NCBI RefSeq assembly: GCF_000316035.1
Contig: NZ_ANHX01000011.1
Coordinates: 248,001-312,000 of the forward strand
Length of the DNA stretch: 64,000 bases
DNA from: Paenibacillus sp. PAMC 26794
GTDB taxonomy: Bacteria > Bacillota > Bacilli > Paenibacillales > Paenibacillaceae
Direction: 5' to 3'
Shown: piece by piece, positions 15,539 to 24,284 of the stretch
Position numbering within the stretch: the stretch's first letter is position 1
How the letters are laid out: each line of letters begins with the position of its first letter
The notes under the pieces: generated by a model
The model's input: the letters and a program-made list of their open reading frames with translations, nothing else
What the model was told of the DNA's origin: nothing
The model's database searches: none
Translations under genes and position numbers: made by a program

Positions 15539-18500
15539 TTGGATAAGATTAGTCTACACGATGCATTAAAACAACGAATATTAATCCTCGACGGTGCAAT
15601 GGGGACCATGATTCAACAAGTTGATCTGACTGGCGAAGATTTTGGCGGCGAAGATTTGGATGGATGTAATGAAATGTTAGTGCTTACTCGTCCAGAGATA
15701 ATCCAGCGCATTCATGAAGAATATCTGGAGGCCGGCGCCGATTTAATTGAAACCAATACATTTGGTGCGACATCTGTCGTGCTTGCTGAATACGATATTC
15801 AGGATCGGGCACGCGAGATCAACTTGGAAGCAGCCAGAATTGCGAAAGCTGCGGTTGATCGTTTCTCTACACCTGAATCTCCACGTTATGTGGTAGGTGC
15901 GATGGGACCAACAACCAAAACACTGTCTGTAACTGGGGGAGTGACGTTCCAGGAACTTATCGACAGTTATTTGGAGCAAGCGCTTGCTTTAATAGAGGGA
16001 GGCGTTGATGCGCTACTACTCGAAACCTCACAGGATACCCTCAATGTAAAAGCAGGCAGCATTGGAATTCAGCAGGCCTTCGAACAGAGTGGCGTTATAC
16101 TGCCCCTGATGATATCAGGAACGATAGAACCGATGGGAACGACCCTTGCAGGTCAGAATATCGAATCCTTTTATATATCCTTAGAACACCTTAACCCAAT
16201 TTCGGTAGGACTAAACTGTGCTACGGGTCCGGAGTTCATGCGTGATCACATTCGCTCACTTTCCGCTATGGCATCGGTTGCTGTTAGTTGTTACCCGAAC
16301 GCGGGTCTTCCGGATGAGAATGGTAATTACCATGAGTCACCAGACTCGCTTGCTCAGAAGATTGGTGCTTTTGCCGAACAGGGCTGGTTGAATATCGCTG
16401 GTGGATGTTGCGGGACAACCCCTGCACATATTCGGGCGATGCGCGACACACTTGCCCAGTACCCCCCAAGAGAAATGAACGGAACACATCCACCGGCATT
16501 GTCTGGTATAGAACCAATTTATATTGAACAGGACAATCGTCCATACATGGTTGGTGAGCGTACGAATGTGCTAGGATCACGGAAATTCAAACGACTCATT
16601 GTAGAAGGCAAATATGAAGAAGCTTCGGAAATTGCCCGTGCTCAAGTGAAAAATGGAGCGCACATTGTTGATGTGTGTGTACAAGACCCAGACCGCGAAG
16701 AGTCTGAAGACATGGTGAAGTTCCTTGAATTGGTTGTGAAAAAAGTTAAGGTTCCTCTCATGATTGATACGACAGATGCTTCCGTAATTGATCTGGCCCT
16801 CCAGTACTGTCAAGGTAAAGCGATAATTAACTCCATTAACCTTGAGGATGGCGAAGAGAAATTTGAGCTGATTACGCCGTTGCTTCATAAATATGGTGGT
16901 GCTGTTGTTGTCGGAACGATCGATGAACGGGGTCAGGCGATTAGTCGGGAGGACAAGCTTGACGTAGCCAAGCGCTCTTACGATCTGCTGGTGAACAAAT
17001 ATGGACTCAAACCAGAAGACCTCATTTTCGATACGTTGGTGTTCCCGGTAGGTACGGGAGATGAACAGTACATTGGTTCAGCCAAAGAAACCATTGAAGG
17101 TATAAGAGTTATTAAGGAAGCGATGCCTGAATGTCATACGATACTCGGAATCAGTAACATTTCATTCGGACTGCCAGAAGCAGGCCGTGAAGTGCTGAAC
17201 TCTGTATTTTTGTATGAATGTACCAAAGCAGGTCTCGACTATGCCATCGTAAACACAGAGAAACTGGAGCGTTATGCGTCCATTCCGGCAGAAGAACGCA
17301 GACTCTCGGAAGAACTCTTATATAATACGAATGATGCTACACTGGCGGCGTTCGTAGCGGCGTTTCGTAACAAGAAGGTTGAGAAGAAGGAGAAAATCTC
17401 GAACCTTTCATTAGAAGAGCGTCTCGCTTCATATGTTGTGGAAGGAAGCAAAGAAGGATTGCTGCCGGATCTCGAACAGGCACTTGCCAAATACACAGCA
17501 CTTCAAGTGATTAACGGTCCACTGATGCGGGGGATGGAGGAAGTCGGTCGTCTCTTTAACAACAATGAATTGATTGTAGCTGAGGTGTTGCAGAGTGCTG
17601 AAGTCATGAAGGCTTCTGTAGCATATCTGGAGCAGTTCATGGAGAAGAACGAGACTTCGGTTAAAGGCAAGATCATTCTCGCCACGGTTAAGGGTGATGT
17701 GCATGACATCGGTAAGAACCTGGTTGAGATCATCCTGTCCAATAACGGTTACCGGATCATTAATTTGGGTATAAAAGTACCACCAGAACGTATCATTGAG
17801 GCCTACCGAGAAGAAAAAGTCGATGCGATCGGCCTCTCGGGTCTATTGGTAAAATCAGCGCAACAGATGATTCTTACCGCTCAGGATTTGCGAACAGCAG
17901 GTATTGATGTGCCTATTATGGTTGGTGGAGCGGCGCTAACACGTAAATTCACCAAAAATCGTATCCGTCCTGAATATAACGGAATGGTTGTATACGCTAA
18001 AGACGCGATGGACGGTCTGGATCTGGCGAACAAATTGATGAATCCCGTTTCACGTGAAGTGATGCAACTGGAGATGGAAGCTGAAAAAGAAGCTGACGCT
18101 TCAGGTGCTGTAGCTGTTCAGGCTCTTCCAGAGCTTACACGAGTGGAGCGTTCGGATATTGCTGTAGATAATCCAGTTCTTGTCCCGCCTGATCTGGAGC
18201 GGCATACGATGCGCAATTATCCGTTATCACACATCCTGCCATACGTGAACATGCAGATGTTGCTTGGACACCATCTGGGTCTGCGCGGTTCAGTAGAACA
18301 ACTGCTTGCTTCAGGTGATAAGAAGGCTACCGACCTGAAAGCAGTCGTGGATGATATCATGCAAGAGGCTGTTCGTGACGGGATTATTCAGGCTCATGCC
18401 ATGTATCGTTTCTTCCCGGCTCAGTCCAGTGGTAACAGCGTCATTATCTATGATCCAAAGGACACCAGTAATATTTTGCATACATTTACGTTCCCACGTC

Positions 18501-18979
18501 AAAAAGTCGAGCCGTTCTTGTGTCTGTCCGACTTCCTGAAGCCTGTTGAATCCGGTCAAATGGATTACGTTGGTTTCATGGTAGTCACTGCCGGACACGG
18601 GGTACGTGAACTATCCACTGCGTGGAAAGATCAAGGGGATTATCTTCGCTCGCATGCTCTGCAATCCGTAGCGCTCGAGGTAGCAGAGGGGTTAGCTGAA
18701 CGTGTGCATCACATGATGAGAGATATCTGGGGATTCCCTGATTCTGCTCAGATGACCATGAAGCAACGTCACGGTGCACGCTATCAGGGGATCAGGGTAT
18801 CCTTCGGATATCCGGCTTGTCCGGATCTGGAAGACCAAGGGCCGCTATTCAAGTTGCTGCAGCCTGAGGATATCGGGGTGGAATTGACGGAAGGTTTCAT
18901 GATGGAACCTGAAGCATCCGTATCAGCGATGGTATTCAGCCATCCGCAAGCCAAGTATTTTAACGTAGAAAAGGCATAA
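15539..18979 (+). CDS. metH: Cobalamin-dependent methionine synthase
   Basis: Transfers methyl from 5-methyltetrahydrofolate via cobalamin to homocysteine. 1,146 residues with all four modules: homocysteine/zinc domain (1-320; Cys in GLNCATG and GGCCGTTPAH), pterin domain (about 340-610; ERTNVLGSRKF), cobalamin domain (about 640-860; GDVHDIGKNL supplies the lower-ligand His near 720, with GLSGLLVKS), and the reactivation AdoMet domain (about 890-1140; RHGARYQGIRVSFGYPACPD). TTG 15539 is chosen because GTG 15530 falls inside the GGGGGTG site. No cobalamin or SAM riboswitch is seen in the short divergent gap to mtnD. Confidence 0.97.
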   Translation: MDKISLHDALKQRILILDGAMGTMIQQVDLTGEDFGGEDLDGCNEMLVLTRPEIIQRIHEEYLEAGADLIETNTFGATSVVLAEYDIQDRAREINLEAARIAKAAVDRFSTPESPRYVVGAMGPTTKTLSVTGGVTFQELIDSYLEQALALIEGGVDALLLETSQDTLNVKAGSIGIQQAFEQSGVILPLMISGTIEPMGTTLAGQNIESFYISLEHLNPISVGLNCATGPEFMRDHIRSLSAMASVAVSCYPNAGLPDENGNYHESPDSLAQKIGAFAEQGWLNIAGGCCGTTPAHIRAMRDTLAQYPPREMNGTHPPALSGIEPIYIEQDNRPYMVGERTNVLGSRKFKRLIVEGKYEEASEIARAQVKNGAHIVDVCVQDPDREESEDMVKFLELVVKKVKVPLMIDTTDASVIDLALQYCQGKAIINSINLEDGEEKFELITPLLHKYGGAVVVGTIDERGQAISREDKLDVAKRSYDLLVNKYGLKPEDLIFDTLVFPVGTGDEQYIGSAKETIEGIRVIKEAMPECHTILGISNISFGLPEAGREVLNSVFLYECTKAGLDYAIVNTEKLERYASIPAEERRLSEELLYNTNDATLAAFVAAFRNKKVEKKEKISNLSLEERLASYVVEGSKEGLLPDLEQALAKYTALQVINGPLMRGMEEVGRLFNNNELIVAEVLQSAEVMKASVAYLEQFMEKNETSVKGKIILATVKGDVHDIGKNLVEIILSNNGYRIINLGIKVPPERIIEAYREEKVDAIGLSGLLVKSAQQMILTAQDLRTAGIDVPIMVGGAALTRKFTKNRIRPEYNGMVVYAKDAMDGLDLANKLMNPVSREVMQLEMEAEKEADASGAVAVQALPELTRVERSDIAVDNPVLVPPDLERHTMRNYPLSHILPYVNMQMLLGHHLGLRGSVEQLLASGDKKATDLKAVVDDIMQEAVRDGIIQAHAMYRFFPAQSSGNSVIIYDPKDTSNILHTFTFPRQKVEPFLCLSDFLKPVESGQMDYVGFMVVTAGHGVRELSTAWKDQGDYLRSHALQSVALEVAEGLAERVHHMMRDIWGFPDSAQMTMKQRHGARYQGIRVSFGYPACPDLEDQGPLFKLLQPEDIGVELTEGFMMEPEASVSAMVFSHPQAKYFNVEKA

Positions 18980-19002
18980 ATCAGTTGAGTGTCAGGCAAA
19001 GC

Positions 19003-19026
19003 CCTCCGCAATGTCGGAGGTTTTTT
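19003..19026 (+). terminator. Terminator of metH
   Basis: CCTCCG/CGGAGG stem with a 6-nt loop, then TTTTTTG, between the metH stop and the rnz start. Confidence 0.8.
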
Positions 19027-19055
19027 GCTGGCAACAGAAAGAGGTGCGATCCAGA

Positions 19056-19994
19056 ATGGAACTATATTTCCTGGGAACTAATGCTGGTGTACCTACGCTT
19101 CAACGGAATGTAACTTCCATTGGGCTACGCATGTTGGATGAGCGCAGAGCTTTGTGGTTGTTTGACTGCGGGGAAGGAACGCAGCACCAGATTTTAAGTT
19201 CTCCGCTTAAACTAAGCAAATTGGAGAAAATATTCATTACTCACCTGCATGGTGATCATGTATTTGGGCTTCCGGGACTGCTTTCAAGCAGAGCCTATCA
19301 AGGTGGCACAACACCATTAACGGTATATGGTCCGCCAGGTACAGAACGAATGATCAGTACAACAATGGAGCTTAGCCAATCCCGGGTGAACTATGATTTG
19401 AATATCGTGGAACATACGGGCGGCGTCCTGTTCGAGGATGACAGTTTTATCGTGGAAGCTGCTTTGCTTGAGCATCGGATTGACAGTTATGGATACCGGA
19501 TCACAGAAAAAGATCGTCCAGGAAGCCTGGACCCAGCCAAACTGGCGGAATATGGTCTGAAACCAGGCCCATTGTTCGGCCGACTGAAACGTGGAGAAAC
19601 CATTACGCTGGATAACGGTGATTCGCTTCGTCCAGAAGATGTATTGGGAGCACCAAAACGAGGCATGGTGATCACCATATTGGGTGATACACGTCCATGT
19701 GACAATGTACAGCCTCTTTCCATCAATGCGGATGTACTTGTGCATGAAGCTACATTCATGCATGATCTGGCCGATACAGCGCATGAGTACTATCATAGTA
19801 CTTCTAAACAAGCGGCAGAAGCGGCTAGAGCAGCCAATGTAGGGCAACTAATCATGACTCACTTCAGTTCACGCTATAAGGATGAGGATCAACTTCAGCC
19901 ACTTTTGGAAGAGGCGCAGTCCGTATTCCCGAATACCAGACTTGCAAACGAACACCAGCTTATTCCTGTCGTGCATCGCAAGCAAGAATCTTAA
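19056..19994 (+). CDS. rnz: Ribonuclease Z, tRNA 3'-processing endonuclease
   Basis: A metallo-beta-lactamase-fold RNase removing 3' trailers from tRNA precursors. 312 residues, the normal length of short RNase Z. Motifs in order: GTNAGVPTLQRN, DCGEGTQHQ, zinc-binding THLHGDHVFGLPGLL, ILGDTRP, LVHEATF, and LIMTHFSSRY; the exosite arm lies around GPLFGRLKRG. ATG 19056 is chosen over an upstream TTG frame because of the AGAGGTG site. It follows the metH terminator and ends at its own hairpin. Confidence 0.95.
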   Translation: MELYFLGTNAGVPTLQRNVTSIGLRMLDERRALWLFDCGEGTQHQILSSPLKLSKLEKIFITHLHGDHVFGLPGLLSSRAYQGGTTPLTVYGPPGTERMISTTMELSQSRVNYDLNIVEHTGGVLFEDDSFIVEAALLEHRIDSYGYRITEKDRPGSLDPAKLAEYGLKPGPLFGRLKRGETITLDNGDSLRPEDVLGAPKRGMVITILGDTRPCDNVQPLSINADVLVHEATFMHDLADTAHEYYHSTSKQAAEAARAANVGQLIMTHFSSRYKDEDQLQPLLEEAQSVFPNTRLANEHQLIPVVHRKQES

Positions 19995-20053
19995 CCCTGA
20001 TTGCGAACCAGTGCACGGCTAAACACGTCATATAAAGATCCGGGTAATTGCAC

Positions 20054-20088
20054 GGGACTGAGGGAGAGGAACTCCCGCGGTCCCTTTT
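20054..20088 (+). terminator. Terminator of rnz
   Basis: A nested stem GGGAC/GTCCC around GGGAG/CTCCC, followed by TTTT. Confidence 0.7.
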
Positions 20089-20122
20089 GCAATCTGGTCA
20101 GAAAGCGTGTAGGATGGGCAAT

Positions 20123-20269
20123 ATGAAGAGGGAAATGATTCGAATTATTTTCCGGGAAAGCGCAGGAAATGACAAGCTTGTACAGAAGACGCGCGAGTTA
20201 AACCGTCGGTGTTCGATCCGGTTCGACTTGTTGCGTGCTCATGTCAGCAAGCCATTATTTTTTGCTTGA
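20123..20269 (+). CDS. Possible small basic protein, 48 residues
   Basis: A frame starting MKREMIRIIFRESAGNDKLV and ending PLFFA, with AGGATGGG eight bases upstream. It lies between the rnz terminator and the HAD gene. The composition is protein-like and basic, but there is no recognisable family and the ribosome site is weak, so this is doubtful. Confidence 0.25.
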   Translation: MKREMIRIIFRESAGNDKLVQKTRELNRRCSIRFDLLRAHVSKPLFFA

Positions 20270-20351
20270 ATACATATGTTCGCGGTCAAGTTCGAGGTAA
20301 ATTGATTAAGGACATGAAACGTTAATGGAATAAAGAAAGGAAGTGCTGTGT

Positions 20352-21161
20352 GTGATTAAGGCCTATCTGATTGACTTGGATGGTACGCTCTATCATGGCA
20401 GACATCGTATCGAAGGAGCCGATCAGCTTATTCGAACACTGCAGGAGCTAGGAAAGCCGTATTTATTCGTAACCAATAATTCTTCCCGTACACCACAAGG
20501 TGTGGCAGATCATCTGAACGGGATGGGCATACCTGCCGACGCGTCTCAAGTATGTACTTCTGCTGTGGCGGCTGCCGAATATGTTGCTGAAGAGTCCCCG
20601 GGTGCAAAAGTGGCATGTATTGGAGAAGCAGGACTGCTGCAAACCATAGAAGAAGCAGGACTACAGCTGACGGAAGATGCACCAGACTATGTAATACAGG
20701 GGATTGATCGTGAATTTTCCTATCATAAACTGACCAAGGCGCTAAGGTGGATTAATGCGGGATCAAAATTCATTATGACCAACCCGGATTTGCAGCTTCC
20801 TTCCGATGATGGACTGACACCTGGAGCGGGGACTATTGGAGCAGCAATTGAAGCAGCGACCGGAGTTCATCCTACCGTTATTGGTAAGCCATCGAGTGTT
20901 ATAATGAAGTCAGCCATTAGCCGGCTAAATCTGGCGTCTCATGAAGTGGCAGTGATCGGAGATAATATGCGAACCGATATTGCAGCTGGAGTGGCAGCAG
21001 GGTGTGAGACGCTGTTGGTACTTACCGGTGTGACAACACGGGATAATATGGATGGACACATTCAAGCAGCCAAGGCTCGACCTGATCATGTGTTTGAAGA
21101 TTTGCATAAATTGATGGAGTGGCTGTCGCAAGAGACAGACCAAGCTTCCAAAAAGGGGTAA
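20352..21161 (+). CDS. HAD-IIA phosphatase (NagD/YutF-like)
   Basis: A 269-residue NagD-family phosphatase. Motif I LIDLDGTLYHG, the TNNSSRTPQ motif II, the large C2 cap (about 80-190 with AVAAAEYVAEE), VIGKPSS (Lys motif) and AVIGDNMRTDIAAG. GTG 20352 is preferred because the upstream GTG 20343 crowds the AAAGGAA site. It opens a close-packed run of seven genes through 25,334, with only six bases to the Fpg-like gene. NagD relatives act on nucleotides or sugar phosphates; substrate here unknown. Confidence 0.88.
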   Translation: MIKAYLIDLDGTLYHGRHRIEGADQLIRTLQELGKPYLFVTNNSSRTPQGVADHLNGMGIPADASQVCTSAVAAAEYVAEESPGAKVACIGEAGLLQTIEEAGLQLTEDAPDYVIQGIDREFSYHKLTKALRWINAGSKFIMTNPDLQLPSDDGLTPGAGTIGAAIEAATGVHPTVIGKPSSVIMKSAISRLNLASHEVAVIGDNMRTDIAAGVAAGCETLLVLTGVTTRDNMDGHIQAAKARPDHVFEDLHKLMEWLSQETDQASKKG

Positions 21162-21167
21162 TGTATG

Positions 21168-21989
21168 ATGCCGGAACTGCCGGAAATGGAAAATTACCGG
21201 ACCTTGCTGTCCGAGAAAATACTTGATCTACTGATTACAGGTGTTGTAATTAATCGCGATAAAACGATAAATACGGAGCCTGATCTGTTCATCAGTGAAC
21301 TTACAGGCAATCACATCATATTTGTTGAGCGCCGAGCGAAGCATCTGATTTTCCACTTGGCTAATGGCAAACGTCTGGTGCTGCACCTCATGTTGGGCGG
21401 TATGATTTTCTGGGGCACGGAAGAAGAACGCCCTGATCGTTCCACGCAAGTGGAAATCCAGTTTGGGGATCACATTTTATTCTTTATCGGACTGCGCTTG
21501 GGTTATTTACATCTGCTTACTTCGAAAGAAACAGAAGAGGCGATGTCTGATCTTGGACCTGAACCACTGGATCGACGGATGAACGTGGAACGTTTTGCTT
21601 CCCTGTTGAAAGGCCGTCGGGGTACACTCAAGACAACGTTGGTGAACCAGCATATTATTGCGGGGATCGGCAACTGTTATTCGGATGAGATTGCGTTTGC
21701 TGCCGGTCTGAGACCAAGCTCCAAAACGCAGAACATCGCGACTTCACCAGAGCTGACGGAGCGCTTGTTCCATTCGATGCAGTCCGTGTTGCGCGAAGCA
21801 GCTTCTGAGGGTGGTTATATGGAAATGCCACTGATGCAAGGGGATACGAAGACAGGAAGCTTTGACGAGCAATGTCGCGTATACGACCGGGAAGGTGAGA
21901 CTTGTCCGCGCTGCGGGGGAACGATTGAACGAGTGGAAATTACGGGCAAGAAGGCATTCTTCTGTCCGAAATGCCAGAATGAGGCCTAA
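21168..21989 (+). CDS. Fpg/Nei-family DNA glycosylase, divergent
   Basis: A base-excision-repair glycosylase/AP lyase homologue, 273 residues. Start at the second of two ATGs, so that Pro follows Met and can be the N-terminal nucleophile (PELPEMENYR, with catalytic Glu). Lys in RRAKHLIFHL, the helix-two-turn-helix GIGNCYSDEI and a C-x2-C-x16-C-x2-C zinc finger are present. Differences from canonical MutM: the zinc-finger GGRGTH is TGKKAF, and the wedge residues in HLGMSG and RRFG are HLMLGG and LRLG. It overlaps nfo by 11 bases. Probably a paralogue with altered damage specificity rather than the main MutM. Confidence 0.85.
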   Translation: MPELPEMENYRTLLSEKILDLLITGVVINRDKTINTEPDLFISELTGNHIIFVERRAKHLIFHLANGKRLVLHLMLGGMIFWGTEEERPDRSTQVEIQFGDHILFFIGLRLGYLHLLTSKETEEAMSDLGPEPLDRRMNVERFASLLKGRRGTLKTTLVNQHIIAGIGNCYSDEIAFAAGLRPSSKTQNIATSPELTERLFHSMQSVLREAASEGGYMEMPLMQGDTKTGSFDEQCRVYDREGETCPRCGGTIERVEITGKKAFFCPKCQNEA

Positions 21990-22827
21990 AACCGGTATCG
22001 GGGCACATGTCAGCACTAGAGGTGGATTTCTTCAGGCAGCCAAGAGAGCACATGCGATGGGGGCAACGGCGTTTCAGTATTTTCCGAAGAACCCGCGTAG
22101 TCTTGGTCTGAAAAGTCTGGATCTCAAGGATGCTGAGCAGTGCAGGGATTGGTGTGAACAGCAGGGACTTGCTTCGATTGCACATTCACCCTATCCTACG
22201 AATCCGGCGTTGGGCATGACCCGTGGAGAGGCGGGGTTTCATGCTACAATAGCCTCTATTCGCAATGATCTTGAAATTTCAAATGCTTGCGGTTCTGTTG
22301 GGACGGTGGTCCATTTTGGACATATCAAAACCAGCGATCCGCTGGAGGGCTATCAGAACCTCATTCATTGTCTGGATACCGCCTTGGAGAATTGGAATGG
22401 ACATTCGAAGGTGCTGATTGAAAATCAGGCAGGTGATCATGGCCCCATGGGCACGACAATGGAAGAAATGATACAGATTCGCAAATTGAGTCGATATCCG
22501 GAGCATATTGCTTTTTGTTTTGACACATGCCATGCTTTTGCTTCAGGTTTGTGGTCGTCAGGCAACGAAGCGGCGATGCTTGATAAGGGTAGGATGCTAG
22601 GATACTGGGATAATGTTGCTGCTGTACATTTTAATGATTCCAAATATGCGTCTGGTTCGTGTAAGGATAGACATGCGAGGATCGGACAGGGATATATCGG
22701 AAATGAATCAATGAAAGCATTGTTAACTGCGCCTGAGTTCCAAAAAGCGGTTGTTGTGCTCGAGACAGAAACGGGCGAAGATGGAACGCACCGTGATGAT
22801 ATAGCGCTCATGCGTTCCTGGCTATAA
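21979..22827 (+). CDS. nfo: Endonuclease IV, AP endonuclease
   Basis: Cleaves 5' to abasic sites and removes blocked 3' ends, the step after glycosylase action. 282 residues, TIM barrel with trinuclear zinc ligands in GAHVSTRGGF, VVHFGH, LIENQAGD, FCFDTCHAFASG, VHFNDSK, DRHARIGQG and LETETG. The ATG overlaps the end of the Fpg-like gene in another frame, implying translational coupling of the two repair enzymes. The frame continues upstream, but only this start agrees with the family N-terminus (KTGIGAHVS). Confidence 0.95.
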   Translation: MRPKTGIGAHVSTRGGFLQAAKRAHAMGATAFQYFPKNPRSLGLKSLDLKDAEQCRDWCEQQGLASIAHSPYPTNPALGMTRGEAGFHATIASIRNDLEISNACGSVGTVVHFGHIKTSDPLEGYQNLIHCLDTALENWNGHSKVLIENQAGDHGPMGTTMEEMIQIRKLSRYPEHIAFCFDTCHAFASGLWSSGNEAAMLDKGRMLGYWDNVAAVHFNDSKYASGSCKDRHARIGQGYIGNESMKALLTAPEFQKAVVVLETETGEDGTHRDDIALMRSWL

Positions 22828-22846
22828 TGGGGAGAGGAGCGATTGT

Positions 22847-23185
22847 ATGCATGTTTTTTTGGATGACTATCGGGCCTGTCCGAAAGGATTTGTTCTGGCA
22901 ACGAATGCAGAAGAGTGCCTGATGCTGCTAAGAGAAGGTGACGTGGACATTTTGTCTCTGGATTATGAGCTTGGTCCGGATTCGCCTAATGGCGGTGAGG
23001 TCGCGGCATCCATTGTACGAGAAGGTTTATTTCCGCGTGAGATCTATTTGCATACGTCCAGTATGTTTGGGAAACGCCAGATGTACGAGATGTTATATAG
23101 CAATAAACCGGATTCGGTAACCATTCATAATGGACCAATGACGGGTGAGGTCATGCTGCGTGTTGCCGCGGGAGAAGAAAGTTAA
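22847..23185 (+). CDS. Cyclic-phosphate-processing receiver-like protein
   Basis: A 112-residue single-domain protein. It has a CheY-like fold pattern with VFLDDYRACPKGF near the start, the acidic LSLDYELG in place of the phospho-acceptor strand, and LHTSSMFG. The VFLDDxRxxPxGF signature is that of the receiver-like family associated with nucleotide cyclic-phosphate processing. There is no output domain and no kinase nearby. ATG 22847 follows GGAGAGG; the stop overlaps the next start (TAATG). Role in this repair-rich operon is unknown. Confidence 0.72.
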   Translation: MHVFLDDYRACPKGFVLATNAEECLMLLREGDVDILSLDYELGPDSPNGGEVAASIVREGLFPREIYLHTSSMFGKRQMYEMLYSNKPDSVTIHNGPMTGEVMLRVAAGEES

Positions 23186-23502
23186 TGAAGCCAATTACAT
23201 CCAAAATGTTAATGCGCAGTGTATGGGAAGGCATGCCACAGGCTGTATTTATATATACCCCTTTATGTGGGACATGTGCGGCAGCACGGCGTATGTTGGA
23301 AGTAGTAGAGCACATGCTGCCAGAAGGTATTTTATTCGAAATGAACATCCATGACATTCCTGAACTTGTACAACAATTTAAAATTTCAAGTGTGCCAGCA
23401 GTGATGCTGTTTGACGGCCAGCAAGATGTTCCGAAAATGGTTTATCGGATGAGCTCTGTGGAGCATTTGCTCTCGGAGATCCGGAAGGCGGTGCTGAAAT
23501 GA
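23185..23502 (+). CDS. Thioredoxin-like protein
   Basis: A 105-residue single thioredoxin fold without signal peptide. Active site CGTC (about C28/C31) in YTPLCGTCAAARRML and the cis-Pro in ISSVPAVMLF. The active-site dipeptide Gly-Thr differs from the Gly-Pro of housekeeping thioredoxin, so it may have a special partner. Both ends overlap neighbours (TAATG upstream, ATGA downstream), so its translation is coupled to the receiver-like protein and the ABC ATPase. Confidence 0.82.
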   Translation: MKPITSKMLMRSVWEGMPQAVFIYTPLCGTCAAARRMLEVVEHMLPEGILFEMNIHDIPELVQQFKISSVPAVMLFDGQQDVPKMVYRMSSVEHLLSEIRKAVLK

Positions 23503-24278
23503 GTATAATTTCGATGGAACATGTCTCACTTAGACGAGAAGAGAATCAAATCTTGGATGATGTACATTTGCGCATCGAACAAGGCGAACATTGGGTTATT
23601 CTGGGTCGGAATGGTTCTGGCAAAACAACGTTGCTGGAAATGATGAACGGATATATGTTTCCAAGCCAGGGACGCATTGAAGTACTCGGTAATCTGTATG
23701 GACAATGTGACGTCAGGGAAGTTCGTAAGGAAATCGGTTATATCAGCCAAACGTTGATTGAGAAACTCACACCCAGAGATCCGGTATGGGAGGTCGTCGC
23801 TACAGGAGCTTATGCTTTTTTGCGTTTTTATCAGACAATTCCTGATGAAGTAAAAGCAAAGGCCATGAGTTTGCTGCATGACATGGGTTTTGCCAACCTG
23901 GCTAACAACCCGCTAGGAACGTTATCCCAAGGGGAGCGCAAAAAAGTCATGCTTGCTCGTTCATTAATGGCTGAGCCGAAATTGCTGATTATGGACGAGC
24001 CTTGTGCCGGACTAGACTTATATGAACGTGAGAAAATGCTGGCTGAGATTGATCGTCTGCGCCAGCGTAATATTACAGTTGTGTATGTAACACATCATGT
24101 TGAAGAGATCGTACCTTTATTTACACATGTGGCCTTGATCCGCGATGGACGTATTGCAGCAGCTGGCCCCAAACATGAAGTTTTGACACAAGATACAATT
24201 AAGCATACGTACGATGTTCCGGTCGATATCCAGTGGGATAATGGTCGTCCGTGGATACGCGTACGTTCTGGAGGGTAA
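23499..24278 (+). CDS. ABC-type ATPase, YlmA-like
   Basis: A 259-residue stand-alone ABC nucleotide-binding protein. Walker A GRNGSGKTTL (about 37-46), Q-loop YISQTL, signature LSQGERKKV, Walker B KLLIMDEPCAG, and switch His in YVTHHVEE. No permease gene is adjacent. The sequence style (AYAFLRFYQTIPDE between Q-loop and signature, long tail) resembles Bacillus YlmA, whose role is not settled. Starts within the stop of the thioredoxin-like gene. Confidence 0.85.
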   Translation: MSIISMEHVSLRREENQILDDVHLRIEQGEHWVILGRNGSGKTTLLEMMNGYMFPSQGRIEVLGNLYGQCDVREVRKEIGYISQTLIEKLTPRDPVWEVVATGAYAFLRFYQTIPDEVKAKAMSLLHDMGFANLANNPLGTLSQGERKKVMLARSLMAEPKLLIMDEPCAGLDLYEREKMLAEIDRLRQRNITVVYVTHHVEEIVPLFTHVALIRDGRIAAAGPKHEVLTQDTIKHTYDVPVDIQWDNGRPWIRVRSGG

Positions 24279-24284
24279 CACAAT

